DNA of 64,000 bases, from positions 124,001-188,000 of the forward strand of contig MQVO02000015.1 in assembly GCA_001986395.2 (NCBI GenBank), written 5' to 3'. The translations under genes were made by a program, and so were the position numbers. This stretch comes from Irpex lacteus (taxonomy: Eukaryota; Basidiomycota; Agaricomycetes; Polyporales; Irpicaceae). Shown one piece after another: positions 12,550 to 24,531 of this stretch (positions are counted from its first letter, which is position 1; each line of letters begins with the position of its first letter). The notes under the pieces are model-generated. The model saw only the letters and a program-made list of their open reading frames with translations. It did no database searches and was not told the DNA's origin.

Positions 12550-14232
12550 TCAGTCTTCATCAGACATGGGCTGCAGCGCAATACCATCCTTATCGTACTG
12601 CTTTATCTTCACACCCATCTTTCGAAGCTTAGCGTAAGTCGGGTTTCTCGCCAACCCTTGGAGGAACCCGCCCGGGCCCTTCGATGTTCCGTCTACGAAG
12701 CAAATCTCCTTGAGTTGTGAGGCGGTGGAAATCGGGATTGTGTCGCAGATATCACCAGCGTTGCGTATACGCACTACGTTCACCAGCATTCGAAGGATGT
12801 CAGCCTGTGGAACCTGGCTCTGGGCGGAAAAAGTGATGTTGACGCGCTCCAAAAATGGCCAGAGTCGAACCATGTCGGAGCCCTGGTTGAATGCGTATGC
12901 GCGATCTCGAGTATCCAACAATGCTAGCGCGAGACGCCAGCCATCTTCAATCATTGTGTCCAATACTCGCAGGTTTTGCATGGCTGCCAACGTCCGTGGG
13001 ATCCCCGCTTGAAATTCGCTATCACGACCAGCGACCTGGCGCCCTGATTCATCCAGGTGAACTTTGACCAACTCTATGTCACTGAGAAGTCCCAGGGTCG
13101 TGAAAGCGTCGCAGAGGCGGATGAACGCGTTCTGATCAGGGTTCCTTGATATAACACTGATGCGGAGCTGTGGCATATCTGAAGTGAGGGAGGTCGGTCG
13201 GCCATCTTGTGGGCGCGTTGTCCAGAGACATAGGTCCATGGACCGATGTAAAGTCGAGGAGAGTAGTTGAACAACCTGGAGCAAGGCACGGCGGAAACGT
13301 TGACCAGAAGGCCCTGCTTCCATAGCAAATTTCTGTTGAAGTGCCTGCGAGAGGAGCAGTGGATCGGTGATTGTGCACATTGACAGGCGAATGCTGGTCG
13401 ACGGAGGAAATACACAGCTCTCGAGCAGAAATACCAAGCCGTTAGCGTCCGAAGCTTCGCGTACACAAAACGACTTTAAGGAGGGTAAATGAACCACTAG
13501 TGGCCCAGTTTCTCTTCCCTGCCCGAGGAAATCTCCATCGAGATCGAGCAACTCCAATCTGTGCGTATGTCTCAGGATTGATAGAACCATCGTATGCGGT
13601 ACTCTTGGTCCACAAATTCTGAGCTGTGTCAGAGAGGAAAAGTCAGTTCGTGACGCATCGAAGACGAAGTCGACGGTTGTAAGGGACCGAAGGGAAGTCA
13701 TATAGGGTAGAACTGCATCGAGACATTCAGGAGAATGCCAACGTGTGTGCGATAGTTGAACTTCTCGGAGGTACAAGGGAGGCTTTTGAGTGAGAGCCTG
13801 CTTGAGGCGTGCAACATCGCTGAAAAAGATCAGCTCGAGGTATTCGCAGCGGTATATATTGGCGAAGATGAACTCCTTGACTTGTTCTGAGGGACCCCCG
13901 AGGTGGGCTTGGAGTCGTAGAGGAACGTCCTTAGAATATTCCTGTACGAACGCACAGTGATGTTCAAAAGTCCCAGACTCAAGCGCAAGGAGGGAAACCT
14001 CGTTCCAGAGAATAGGGGTATCCAGAGCGATGTCACGCCATCTGCGGCACACACTCGTAAACTTTACTATGGAAAGTTGACTCTTGCGGTTTCGGGTTAT
14101 GACGTAGTGTGGTAGTTGCCCGAACGTTGACTCCAACGGAAGCCTACAGCAAAGCCATATCTGCACTAGGATTTCCGGTAGTAGCGACACAGCCGCACAG
14201 TTTTCATTTGCGCGATTTGCAGAGACGTCCAT
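12550..14232 (-). CDS. F-box domain protein
   Basis: Single open frame of 560 residues from the ATG at 14232 (a GTG precedes it at 14235). Residues about 17-80 form the F-box: SLLPEILVQIWL near the start, an inserted loop, then VCRRWRDIALDTPILWNEV, the usual F-box end in agaricomycete proteins. The remainder is leucine-rich with irregular LRR-like segments (LELLDLDGDF, LKSFCVREAS) that would bind substrate. Such proteins recruit substrates to SCF ubiquitin ligases through Skp1; the substrate is unknown. A decayed paralogue lies at 7380-7665. No intron is needed. Confidence 0.85.
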   Translation of the reverse strand: MDVSANRANENCAAVSLLPEILVQIWLCCRLPLESTFGQLPHYVITRNRKSQLSIVKFTSVCRRWRDIALDTPILWNEVSLLALESGTFEHHCAFVQEYSKDVPLRLQAHLGGPSEQVKEFIFANIYRCEYLELIFFSDVARLKQALTQKPPLYLREVQLSHTRWHSPECLDAVLPYMTSLRSLTTVDFVFDASRTDFSSLTQLRICGPRVPHTMVLSILRHTHRLELLDLDGDFLGQGRETGPLVVHLPSLKSFCVREASDANGLVFLLESCVFPPSTSIRLSMCTITDPLLLSQALQQKFAMEAGPSGQRFRRALLQVVQLLSSTLHRSMDLCLWTTRPQDGRPTSLTSDMPQLRISVISRNPDQNAFIRLCDAFTTLGLLSDIELVKVHLDESGRQVAGRDSEFQAGIPRTLAAMQNLRVLDTMIEDGWRLALALLDTRDRAYAFNQGSDMVRLWPFLERVNITFSAQSQVPQADILRMLVNVVRIRNAGDICDTIPISTASQLKEICFVDGTSKGPGGFLQGLARNPTYAKLRKMGVKIKQYDKDGIALQPMSDED

Positions 14233-14632
14233 CACTGATATAGTTCACCTGAGCAGAAAGACGTTTTCAGCACCTATCGGACTGGTTAAACATGGGATTC
14301 TACCAGATTGTAGTACGTGAAGCAGCCCACGTAGTATAGGATTGCGCTCCACAGTGTGCTTGCGATCCGGGTTCGACCCCGCTCAAAACGTACGATGGTT
14401 GACCAGCCCAAGATACGGTAGTTATGTCTGGTAGCCTTCGTTAGCACATCGACTACATACTTCGAGTTTGCCTCTCGCCTGTGCTCAGTTTCCTTTTCGC
14501 TTGTCTTCCCTGTGTCGTGGTAAAGGGGGGAGGGAGGATCAGCAGCGATCGATCACAGTCGTCCGGGGTATGGGCGTTCATCAGAGCCTCGTCTCAGCCC
14601 AAGAAAGGCAGGTTCTGATGTTCGAAACGAGC
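14233..14632. other. Intergenic region with a tRNA-like relic
   Basis: Region upstream of the F-box gene. Its only notable content is the box A/box B-like sequence listed separately at 14325-14382. Confidence 0.4.
14325..14382 (+). other. tRNA-like relic or SINE head (box A/box B)
   Basis: GTAGTATAGGA at 14331 resembles the box A of Asp/His/Glu-type tRNAs and CCGGGTTCGACCCCG at 14367-14381 contains a perfect box B. About 40 bases separate them. The T-stem pairs only partly, the D-arm is shortened, and no 7-bp acceptor stem closes, so it is unlikely to be a working tRNA gene. It may be a decayed tRNA or the head of a tRNA-derived SINE. Confidence 0.35.
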
Positions 14633-15683
14633 TTATGTACTGTAGGTACACGTTCGTGCGCTGCTCCTCGACGGCTTCTTGTCGTAAAGTATGACCTACA
14701 TTTGGCATGAGAGGTCAGTTCCATAGAACGAACAGAGCCTCGATGAACGGCACACTCACCGTGTAGACCTCGGCCAACCGGGGCGACATCGAAGCCTATA
14801 TCATGGTCGTACCCACCGACGTCGCATACGAACCGCATCCTCACCACATCCTGACTCACCATATCGCATAACAAAATGAATCTTGAACCGCGCACACGAT
14901 CGACCATGTCGAAGCAAAGTTACAACAACGCCGCAGACAAGGTAGCAACGTTTCGTGTTTTCCCAATAAACGTAGCAGTGGACTACAACAAGTGTGGATA
15001 GGCCTAGAGTGATAAATGCTGGTAAGGGGTATACAGGTGTTCCAGAAGAAAGACGCGACCGTGCACATGTGGATGTGACCAGATAAATGACACTAGAAAG
15101 GGGAAAGAGAACGCAGTTTAGAGCTAGGTTTGATCCTGATGACGGCCACGGTAGGTTGCCGAAGGAGATGGGCGGCGCGTAGAACACGAGTGGGAAAGAG
15201 TGGGACTCTTTGAGGGCGTGGATAATAATGATAAATGAATGAAGCACGCACACAAGATGAGCAGCGATGGCAGCGACTGCAGGCAGGGGTGTTGGCAACA
15301 AACGAAGTGGAAAAAACGAGTGTGGGGTGTCGATAGACGAGTGGCGAGTGGATGGTGTGAGGGTGGTGTGGATGCTTCCTGAGCGCGGTAGTTAAAAACG
15401 GGAGAGCGAGACAACAGCTATCAACACATGAGCCTATGTCAGCGTCATAGTTACTGTGGATGCTGTGGATGGAAGATGCGCGTTCTCACCTGATGATGGG
15501 TATGCAGTGGGCCTATGGTGTAAGCGGCCCAGAGGAATGTTCCAGACACACAGACACAGAATTGCAGGGATCGCGATGACGGATTGGTGGACTAAGCAGA
15601 AGGTCTGCAGCGAAAGAGAACGGGCCAGACCTAAGATAGGTACTCCCTTGGAAATGTCCCGGAGTGCTGCACAGTTTCGATAG
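14633..15683 (-). CDS. Probable multi-pass membrane protein, unknown family
   Basis: A chain of hydrophobic exons joins in phase. The first segment includes SVIAIPAILCLCVWNIP and ends near 15488 at GTGAGA. A second begins after CGCTCAG near 15371 and includes AVAAIAAHLVCVLHSFIIII, LNCVLFPLSSVIYLV and LITLGLSTLVVVHC-like helices. Short last exons lead to VILYDKKPSRSSARTCTYST and the stop at 14633. Four or more membrane helices are visible. No ATG can be placed in frame: the gene is squeezed against the stop of the neighbouring phosphatase (15720), so either an upstream exon is missed or the gene is decayed. No family recognised. Confidence 0.35.
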
Positions 15684-15719
15684 GTTGGAGATAAAAGAGG
15701 TGCGCCCCCCTCGTGCAGT

Positions 15720-17672
15720 TCATGTATGCTCAACTGCGGGATTTAGGATGCCCCGCACGTCGCCTGTGACGCTTAGATCCTCGAGGAACGGACACAGGTC
15801 TGTTAACTCGGTGTCGTGAGGGTCGTTGAACCAGGACGACACTGGGACCGCGTTATGAGGGTGAAATATGTATGATGCGGGGGAATTGTCGAGAATGATG
15901 GTATCGCCTATAGGTCGGCCAAGTTGTGAGAGATCCTGCGAAAGCAGTGATGAGGACCGTTACACGATGCTACGACATTCTCGAGACTCACTTTCACATA
16001 GTTCCCGCGGTGGTTGAAGCAGCTCTCGCGGAACAGGCGGTGCGCCACGGTGTGCCCGGGATCAAGTCGGTCCAACACCGGGTCAGCGTATTTGGCCAAA
16101 CTTGCCGTAAAGACGACGACTTCGTAGAGGTCGCCCATCCTTCGAAGGAAGTTATCCACTCCGGGTCGCTTGAGAACGTAGAAGTTGTGCCAGTTGTTCT
16201 CTATTTCAACTGGTACGATGTAATCTGGGGAAGGTACCGGCTACCGAGTGGTGTCAGTAATTACTGCAGCGAGAGAGACGATGCTGTGACACACCCTTAA
16301 GCTGCTGTGTACCAGAGTTTCGTCTAGGTCGAGCACGAGACATTTTCTGCCGACGTGTTTGGCTGATATCGCAGGCAGCAACGGTCGAGGGATACCGTCC
16401 TGCGAGTAGGCAATAAGTGAAGGCATACGGGTGATGACGGGCGGTTGGAACTAACTGGACCAAGCGGAATTCCACTTCCTCCTTGTCTAATAAGACGCTG
16501 TTCGTCATCTTCCCAATCATCCACGGGCTGCCCGTCTTCAAAAGCTTCATCCTCAGATGATCCGTCTGTATCCTCACCCGGCTCGCCTACGCTAACACGC
16601 ACTATCTCATGCTTCGTCTCTTCGCCGGTTGACCCTGGAGGTTGCACAGCACCTGACGTCAAGCCGTCGGTTTCTGAAAGCGGCAACAATTGCTTTGTCG
16701 GCGTTGGGGGCACAACGATAGCGATATCGTCCTCCAGCGTAGACGGCGGAGGGGGAAGATTCGTCAGGTCGAGAGCCGGGGGATGGGCCACGACTGCTCG
16801 TTGAAGTCAGACCGGAGTAACATGCTACGAGCGACGATCTCTTACTTGTGGTAGCTGAGGACGGTTCCCGAGTATCATGCTGCGTAGTAGTCTCCACCTC
16901 CTTGGGAACGTCCTTTTCCGTAGCGTCCTCCTTTTTCTCGGTCTCGATAGGACGTGTCACGACCTCTTCGACGTCAATTTCATGCGTGCGGCGTATGCGT
17001 GGCGTGCAGAAATGAGTAATTCGCTCGAGCAAGCTGATCTTCTGTCTTTTCTTCGCCGGTGGCTTGCTTTCGCTAGTTGACGCAATAGACTGCGGCTTCT
17101 CGACACTGACTGGTGCAGGGCCCTTACCGTTAGAAGCACCTTTCGAGCTTTTCCGACGGCGATGAGGCTTAACTGGGATAGTCAATGTAGCGGCTTTCCA
17201 GGAGCTCTTATCCTCCTCTCTCTTCTTCTCATCATGTCCGGTTAGAGATATCGACGGCTGAGAGGTCCCTATAGAGGGATCGCTACGACTGGCTGCTTCG
17301 TTGCCAGCTACATGCGTAGACGTAGACGTAGTCGCCTCCCGTTCTGGGTGACTTTTCTCCTCGCTCACCGCGGCTACGGCCTGAGTACTGGCAACATTCG
17401 TAGTTGGTGATATAGATGGGGGAGGGTGCGCGGCTGCATCAACTGTTGCGCTCGCATTGGCATCTACCTGTGAATTCAAAGCTGTATCTGATGTGTGCAG
17501 CTCTGCCGCTGCTTCTGTGTCTGGTTTCGTGTTCGCATGCTGTATTAACCACACATAGAGTGCATATACAACCGTAAGCGTACTGAGAACGACATACTGT
17601 AAGCAACGATAGCAACGCCGGACGCACCTTAGGAGCACCTTCGCTCGCTGTGGAGGGTTCCGCACCAGTCAT
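15720..17672 (-). CDS. Psr1/Psr2-like HAD (FCP1/NIF, CTD-type) protein phosphatase
   Basis: Six exons: 17672-17628, 17539-16846, 16796-16456, 16399-16295, 16240-15992, 15935-15720. The first 330 residues are low-complexity Ser/Thr/Glu/Lys sequence. The catalytic domain starts at DGIPRPLLP and shows the HAD motif [14 protein letters not shown] (DXDX(T/V)), then [40 protein letters not shown], and the last motif [27 protein letters not shown]. These match yeast Psr1/Psr2 and SCP-type phosphatases, which act at the plasma membrane in stress response or on RNA polymerase II CTD. The acceptor of the second intron is a tandem GAGCAG, so one residue may be alternatively included. Confidence 0.9.
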
Positions 17673-18431
17673 CACGTTTGCTCGCTTGAACCGCAAAGAT
17701 GTACAGTGAAGAAGAAGGACGAAGGTAAAGAGAGAAAGGTTCTGCGCTGCTCAGAGATGGCTGGGCATCCCCCGTCGTCGTCGTCGTCGACGGCGTTTAC
17801 ACGACCAGGCAGCAGCGTCTAAACGTACAGTAGTACCGTTGATGCCAGAATAAATGACATGTTCGCATGCGGGCAGCTCTTCCACGGTGCTGGAGCTCAG
17901 AGTTAGCGGTAATGTGGAGACTCGTTTTAGCTGTGAGGAAGTCGAGAAAATTAAAAGATGAACATCGTCAATATTGAAGATTGGGGCGTGCTCATCGCCA
18001 GACCGGCCGCGTGCACTGCGCAAGGCAGCCCGCAGCGTCCGGCACAGTCCCGCACGAGGCGCCAGCCCGCAGCGGATGCACGCGCCATCACGAACTGTGG
18101 GAAAGTGGTCCGTGCGCACGAAGGTTAGGGCTGATAAAGGGCGGAGGGCCCGTTTCTGGATCCTCATTCTTGTGCTCGGGCACGTACTGTCGCTAGTGAG
18201 GTCTTTACCGAAGCACAGTCTTTTGCTGATTGCAAATTACACATCCGAACACGTCTGTTAGCTTCGGCTTTCAGCAATTTTTGGAAAACCCTTCCTTTCT
18301 TAAGGAATTCTTTTAGTGAGAATTGTTTTGAAGCCAATAAAATTATTTTATCTTTACTATTCGTATCATGTATGAACTGGTGAACCATATGTGAAACTTC
18401 ATCTTTGCTTGTCTGATTCAGGTAAGTGAGT
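17673..18431. other. Divergent intergenic region (phosphatase / KTI12)
   Basis: The two flanking genes are transcribed away from each other, so this probably holds both promoters. One minus-strand open frame of 138 codons (17751-18167) covers a GC-rich part but has an Arg-run and no recognisable domain. Confidence 0.5.
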
Positions 18432-19541
18432 ATGGCTCTCATTACGATTTCCGGTTTTCCGTGCAGTGGCAAGACACGACGTGCCGAGCAGATCAAGAAA
18501 GCTCTCGAGTCTCGTCTGCATGACCCAAACTATGTGGGTCCCACTCTCAAGGTTGTCGTGCTCTCCGACGACAAGCTGAATATCAGTCGGGATGCGTACA
18601 AAGGTGAGTGTTGTTTGTGGTGTCATCGGACAATACTGACAAGATACGCAGATTCGCGATCAGAGAAACCTGCGAGGGGTGCTCTTTTCACTGCTATGCA
18701 GCGAGAAATGTCGCAGGACACCATTCTCATTGTCGATGCACCGAATTACATCAAGGGCTTCCGATACCAGATGTATTGTGCGGCCAGAGAGCTCAAGCTA
18801 CGCGTATGCACGGTACGATCGCCGACGATGTTGAACGTTGATTGCTGCAGCTCATCTTTCCATATGAGTAGGTCTACGTCGTAGCTACAGAAGACTTGTG
18901 TAGAAAATGGAACGAAAGTCGTTCAGAACAAGAGCGATATCCCATTGAGACGTCAGTTCTGTTATTCGTCCGTTGCGATATCGACTAAGCCTTCCATTTT
19001 AGGCTGGATAACCTTATATTGCGCTACGAAGAGCCATCGTCTATGGTTAGATGGGACTCTCCGCTATTCACCGTCACCTGGTTGGACGAAGATATACCGG
19101 GTGAGCAGATCTGGAAAGCAATCACCGAAGGCAACGTCAAACCACCTAACGCAGGCACACAAGCCGTACGCCGTCGTTCTCGTCTTTTTGCAAGTAGCTC
19201 TAATTCCAGGAATATAGGTACCTAAAGCACCTACAGATGCGCTCCGTACGCTCGAGGCGACTACCACAACGATCGTCGCCGCAATTATGAGTGAGCAGGC
19301 TGGCTCCGGTGGCTCAGGCGGCAAGGTCACTCTGACCGTCTCGGCGGACGCGAAACCCGTGATAAACCTCCCTCCGCGGAACATCACGCTCTCCGAACTG
19401 CAGCGCATCAAGAGACAGTTCGTGACCGTCCACAAGAAGGCGATCACATTGGGTACGACGGAGAAAGGCGCGGTCGACTGGAGCGATAGGAGTATCGCAG
19501 ATAAATTCGTCTTGTATATCGAAGAGAACTTGAAGTCATGA
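18432..19541 (+). CDS. KTI12: KTI12-like P-loop ATPase, tRNA wobble-uridine modification factor
   Basis: Five exons: 18432-18603, 18652-18812, 18872-18951, 19003-19165, 19218-19541. The ATG at 18432 starts MALITISGFPCSGKT, with the P-loop GFPCSGKT at residues 8-15. Then come VVVLSDDKLNI, TILIVDAPNYIKGFRYQMYCAARE and VYVVATEDLCRKWNESR, all characteristic of KTI12. The C-terminal part has LILRYEEPSSMVRWDSPLFTV and NLPPRNITLSELQRIKRQFV. In yeast, Kti12 associates with Elongator, which makes the cm5-type side chains on tRNA wobble uridines. Length (about 299 residues) and all motifs are normal. Confidence 0.93.
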
Positions 19542-19823
19542 ACTCCTATCGACTAATTAGACTGTTCTTGGTAATTTTAGCGGGCCTACTGACAGTGTTC
19601 CCTGTAGCTTCATGTTAATCGGTGAGTAGCCTATCTCAGATCATCCGCCGTGCACCAGCAACGGGACCAAGCCAACTGGCACTGGGAGACAAAGGCTTCG
19701 ATCAGATTAGGCGCCCCCATGTTGCCCCTTCGAGCCATCCCGCTCGTCGTTCGCTCCCGTCCTTCATAAGTCCTAGACCTCGGGCAGGTGGAGTAAAATG
19801 CCTTGCGACCTCTCTCCCTCGCC

Positions 19824-21508
19824 ATGCCGCCGTCCAGGATGATGTCTCGAGAGAAGATGATTATGTCGCCCTTGGAAGGCCCGAAGGGCCTGGATAACGT
19901 CGATGCATTGTCGATTGGCATTCTTCCGAGGGTTCTGTTGTATCTTTTGCAGATTTTAGGTGCGTGTCCAATATTTCTCACGTAGACCGTGTGTTGACTG
20001 GGAGTTTAGGGGCGTGCTTCTTGGCTGTGGTGCTGACCATACGGTTGAAGTCCGGAGACTTCAGTTCGTGGAAGCATATTAGGCAGATCAGCCTTCCACG
20101 GCTGTCTTTGGTCATGTCCTTTATTTTTGCGTACGCTCGTTTATTTATGTTAACACGCATCTGAAACTCAACCGGAGTGTAGATGGTTATTCTGCGTTGT
20201 CGGCGAGTTTTACACTTGAAGATCCTCCATGCGACATCGCTCATTCTCTAATCTAGCCGGGACTTTGGGATATGGTATCGGGCTTTGGGAAAGCGAGTTG
20301 GTTTGTGCTGCGGGGATGTACTCGAGCGTCGCGTTTTACTCAGCCTCGAAGTTCTTCGTTTATGTTTTCTTAGGTGCGTCATTCCCCTCCTGCGACATGC
20401 TAGACCTTCTAATACTGACCGTCTATATAGCTGAGAGGATTCATGTCGTATGGGATGCAACACTGGGTCAACCACGGCGGCGCTCTCCTGTTTATTGGTT
20501 GTGCATGGTGCTAATAGCAGCGTACTTGGGAATCGTTGGTTATAATCTTTACGGTGTGTCTTATGTTCCACTAACCTACCGTACATTGAAATTTAAGCTA
20601 CGTTATTCAGTCATTAGGTCCGCCCTCTCGCACCCCGCCGACCAAAGGAACGCGGACTGCTACGTTTTGTTACCGTACTCTGGTGTGATCGCGTTCATGA
20701 GTCTGGATGCGTGAGTCCTCGTTCAACCGTGCTGTAATTCCGACCGCCTCTCATTGTTCCCTCGCAGAATCATCACGGTTGCGCTGACGTGCATGTTCGT
20801 GTGTCCTCTGTGGAAGAATACGTGCATCAACACAAATCTCAGGAAGACAGCTATCAGGTCGATCATTGCAGTCTTGATTACGCTACCTTCGTCGTGTGCG
20901 AACATGATAATTCTCCTGGTACACGGATCCGTTGAGCATGGATGGGAGTTCATGGTGTGCTGGGAAGTAGACGTTCGTCACCTCTCACGAATCGCAAACA
21001 CTTAGAAAATCGTACTCATCATGTCGTCTTGCAGCTTCTCATTAGTGCCACTGCGTTGTTCTGGGTGACCTCCGGCAATGGACTACGACCTCAATCCTCG
21101 ATACAGCATTTACGCGACTCGCGACAGACGGAGGACAGCGACAAGAAGCTCAGCAGTTGCTCGCGCATACCGTCTTGGGTAACAGGCTGGCCAAACGTCT
21201 TCTCGGAGGCAGAGTACTCGGCTGCATCACTTCCTGATAGCGCAACGAATGTTGTCCTGAGTCCGGATATTGGCGTAGGTGAAGAGACTGTCGTAGATTC
21301 GATTACTGTTCCTAGTGCGGCGATGACACAGAGACATGCATCGTGGCCGGCGATCAATGGTATTCCGAGCCAGGAGTGGCAGACACCTGAAGTTGAGGTA
21401 AGTTTCTATTGCCCGCTTTGGTTTTTGGAGTTACTGACGATTTTGCAGTTGCCAGAATTTCTTAACGATAAACAGCAGTATCCGTTGCTTCCTTCACCTC
21501 TCAAATGA
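19824..21508 (+). CDS. Orphan seven-transmembrane protein of agaricomycete type
   Basis: Several short exons, beginning 19824-19959 (MPPSRMMSREK...LLYLLQIL) and ending with a long exon plus a small last exon (LPEFLNDKQQYP, stop 21508). Recognisable family landmarks are AERIHVVWDATLG, RRSPVYWLCMVLIAAYLG, DCYVLLPYSGVIAFMSLDA, LRKTAIRSIIAVLITLPSSCANMIILLV, HGWEF, and ISATALFWVTSG near the last helix. Many mushroom proteins share this ERVHVV(W/Y)...LFWVTSG layout; their function is not known and they are GPCR-like only in helix number. The C-terminal cytoplasmic tail is about 150 residues, Ser-rich. Exon borders in the 20100-20290 part are uncertain. Confidence 0.72.
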
Positions 21509-22061
21509 CGAGGAGTCACAGAGAAAAGGATTTCGCATTCTGTATCACCTATCTCTATCTCGAGCTGTCTTGAACATTCATTTATACCCAAAACACTGTA
21601 CCTCGCATCGTTCCTGGATCCCTCCGACACTCCTCCTATATGATAGTATGGTCGCCATGTCGTCTTTGTTTTTGATCGAAAGGACAATTATACATTATAT
21701 ATCATAACAACCTGATATCCGATGCTATGGTTAATTCCTGCTACCTTTGAGAGGACATGGTCGTTGCTTGAGAGAGAACAACAAATGCGTGGTAATTCCG
21801 CGTTATATTCCCCACGTGTCATGGGCGCTTCCAATATGTCTGCCACTCTGACAATGGCCAATGCGCGTACCGCCCTTATCCTTTTAACCACCATCTGCTT
21901 CGCCAGACCGTCCTCTCACCTTTCGTGCACCCTGCAAGTAGAACTGACGACAATAGGATAGTCGTTCAAGTCACTACTGGACGCGAGATATCTCTCTGGC
22001 ACGTAGAACACCCCTCGATCACTCACTGGTTCAGCACACCTCGCGCCACTGAGAGCTCGGC
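21509..22061. other. Intergenic region (7TM protein / ELL)
   Basis: Only short open frames; includes the 3' flank of the 7TM gene and the probable promoter of the ELL gene. No motif recognised. Confidence 0.5.
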
Positions 22062-24531
22062 ATGCCTCTACCTTCCAATGGCGTGTTGTCACTTCAAGGA
22101 CACGTCGGTCCTGGAGTAACAGACTCCTCCAAGCCGAAGCAAGCTATGATTGTGAGGATGTCGGCGGAGACGTTTGAAGCCCTGGAGGCTCAGGCAGGCC
22201 CGCCGAAAGTAGAGGTCGAATTCGGAGGAAGCCCGGTACGTTATAGTGTTTATGAACTATGCAAGCAGAAACCAATTGGTTTGTAGGGTCTATATGTTGG
22301 CGATAAATTCTTCCCTATGCGGCCGCACGCTGAGAACTCGCCTCACGAGCTCTACATTCGAGCTGTACCGGCCAACAAGACTACCGCGCCACTCAAGTTC
22401 TATGCGAACGTGATCGGCAAGTTCATGGTCGAGCGCGAGCTAGGCTCCAAGATTGAGAGCTCTGTGCGAGATAAGACGACAGCGGCGGAGAAGCAGAGGA
22501 CCGAACGAAAGACCATCCTGCTAGATGCGCCTCCGCCATCTGCGCCGCCGGTTAAGACCACCAAGAAGAAAACTTCTACCATCAAGAAGCTTGCCGCAGC
22601 GGCCAACAATCGTCCTTCATCTGCCTCTTCCTCAGTGCAAGCACGCGTAGCTTCTCCACGGCCGAACTTGATACAGGCGAAGGAGTCGCAGCCTCCGCGT
22701 CCTTCCCCAAGGCCTCCTGCGTCTACTACAGCTAGCGAGAGCGACCGTGCTCGTCTTATTCACTTTCTGGCTCTAAATCCTCGCACGATTGTGGAGGTGA
22801 TGAGATCCGTCGGCGGTATAACAGATGATCGCCCGTACCGGCAAGATCTGATAGACCTCCTCAAGCTTGTAAGTACTAGCTAAGAACGTCTGCGACTCAA
22901 CAGTCTTATAATCTATCAATTTGTCATAGGTAGCGCAAGCTGTAGCCAAGGCACCAGAGAATGGCGCGCCTCCTGGTCCTCAGAAATGGCTACTGAAGCA
23001 AAGGTCGTGGTTAGAGGTGAAGCCATTCACGTACCCCAACCTGTCCAACCAGGAACGTCTGAGGTTATCGAAGAAGGCACTGTCAGCGTTCCAAAGCATG
23101 AAAATACCTGATAACGATCCCAGATGGGAAGACGTACGGCCTCCTCCCGGCGTGGGTGGCAGTTCGCCCAAAGTTGCCGGTACATCGACTTCTTCTGCAG
23201 ACGCCCGGCGAACGGCAACTTCGCGGGATGCTAAAACCAAGCAGGTCGCAGCTGATGGATCTTCAAAAGCGAAAGCTAGTGCATCGGACCTCCCATCGAA
23301 GAGTGAACGACTCAAGATACCCAAGTACGAGGACGAGGACGATAGCCTGTCTGCGACAAATTCGTCCAAAGCTCCCGCTCGTCGTCTGCCTGGTTCCGGA
23401 TTCAAGATGAAGTCAGGCAGTGACACTCCACCTACTCCCGATCTACCTTCGTCACGGCCGGAGACCAAGAAGTCGGTTGAGGTTCGTTCTATCAAGATTG
23501 AGAAGACTTCTCACCAATCGTCGTCCCTTCCGCCACCGCCACCTCGCGACGCTCGTCCTCCACTCAACCACAACGCTTCAACGACGCGGGTACCACAGGC
23601 TGCTCGGGATGCTCATGAATTCGCTCGGCCGGCAGATCCTGTGCGCGAGCGAGCGAGGGACTCTCCTGCTCCAGGGTCCTCTTTGAAGCGTAAGAAGGTG
23701 CCTCGAGACGATCAGGATACAGAGTTCTCCGAGAGAGAATCTGTGAATGGTAGCGTCAAGAAGCGTAGAGTCGAGGAAGCTGCACCTGAGAGGCGGAAGG
23801 AACGCGATTTATCCCTTCCCAAGAAACCCGTTATGCGCGATCCGTCCCCTCCTCCAGTCAGACAGAAGATATCCAAGTACGATGGGCGGTCGCCGTTACT
23901 TCCTCCCTCTCCTCTGCCACCACCTTCGCCGCGTATACCCCCCAAACAAACTCATCACGAGCGAGCACCATCGTTCGCCTCTAACCGATCCAGAGACGAC
24001 TCCTCTCACCGCAGTAACTCTGCAAGACCACGACGCAAGTCTCCCATCTATACCTCATCGGAAGACGAGGACGAACAGCCGCGTCGAAGGAACGACGGTT
24101 CACGCAGAGACCGGGACCGCGATCGTGACCGGGACGAATCACGACACGATAAACCTCCGTCCTCCGCGCCTCCCACCACTGCTACCTTCAAGAAACTCTC
24201 CTCGACACACCATCACAACCCTCTATCCCTCCCTGACTCGCCAGAAGTGCTCAAGAAGATCTACGCTCGTAGGTGGCTTATCTACTCCTCCCTGCGAGCA
24301 CGGCACGAAGCTCTCGTGGAGGAGATTAACGAGCTGCTGAGGGACGGCGGGGACGAGGTGTTTTTGCCTGACGGAGATCCTGGGCTGCCGCATCCGGATG
24401 AAATGGTGAAGTTGAGAGAGGACTTGGACAGGGAGGAGAGGACACTGGCCGCGATCGTGGAGAAGTGGGAGGGGCTGAGGAAGCAGGGAAAGACGGCGGA
24501 GGGGCCTTTGTTGCCTAGGCCGGAGGTATGA
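22062..24531 (+). CDS. RNA polymerase II elongation factor ELL
   Basis: Three exons: 22062-22235, 22287-22868, 22930-24531, about 785 residues. The N-terminal ELL domain is visible: MPLPSNGVLSLQGHV, then KQAMIVRMSAETFEAL, GLYVGDKFFPMRP and YANVIGKFMVEREL, followed by the winged-helix-like RLIHFLALNPRTIVEVMRSVGG and the region through PYRQDLIDLLKL. A long basic, Ser/Pro-rich linker follows (residues about 270-680). The C-terminal helical segment SPEVLKKIYARRWLIYSSLRA with a Glu/Asp-rich coiled coil resembles the occludin-like end of animal ELL proteins. ELL suppresses Pol II pausing and works with EAF proteins. An additional upstream exon cannot be excluded. Confidence 0.85.

Noticed and set aside
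14325..14382. Functional tRNA gene
   Set aside because: Box B is perfect but the T-stem and acceptor stem do not close and the D-arm is short.
17751..18167. 138-codon minus-strand frame ending in an Arg run
   Set aside because: Lies in a divergent promoter region; the Arg run is encoded by a simple CGT/CGA repeat and no domain is visible.
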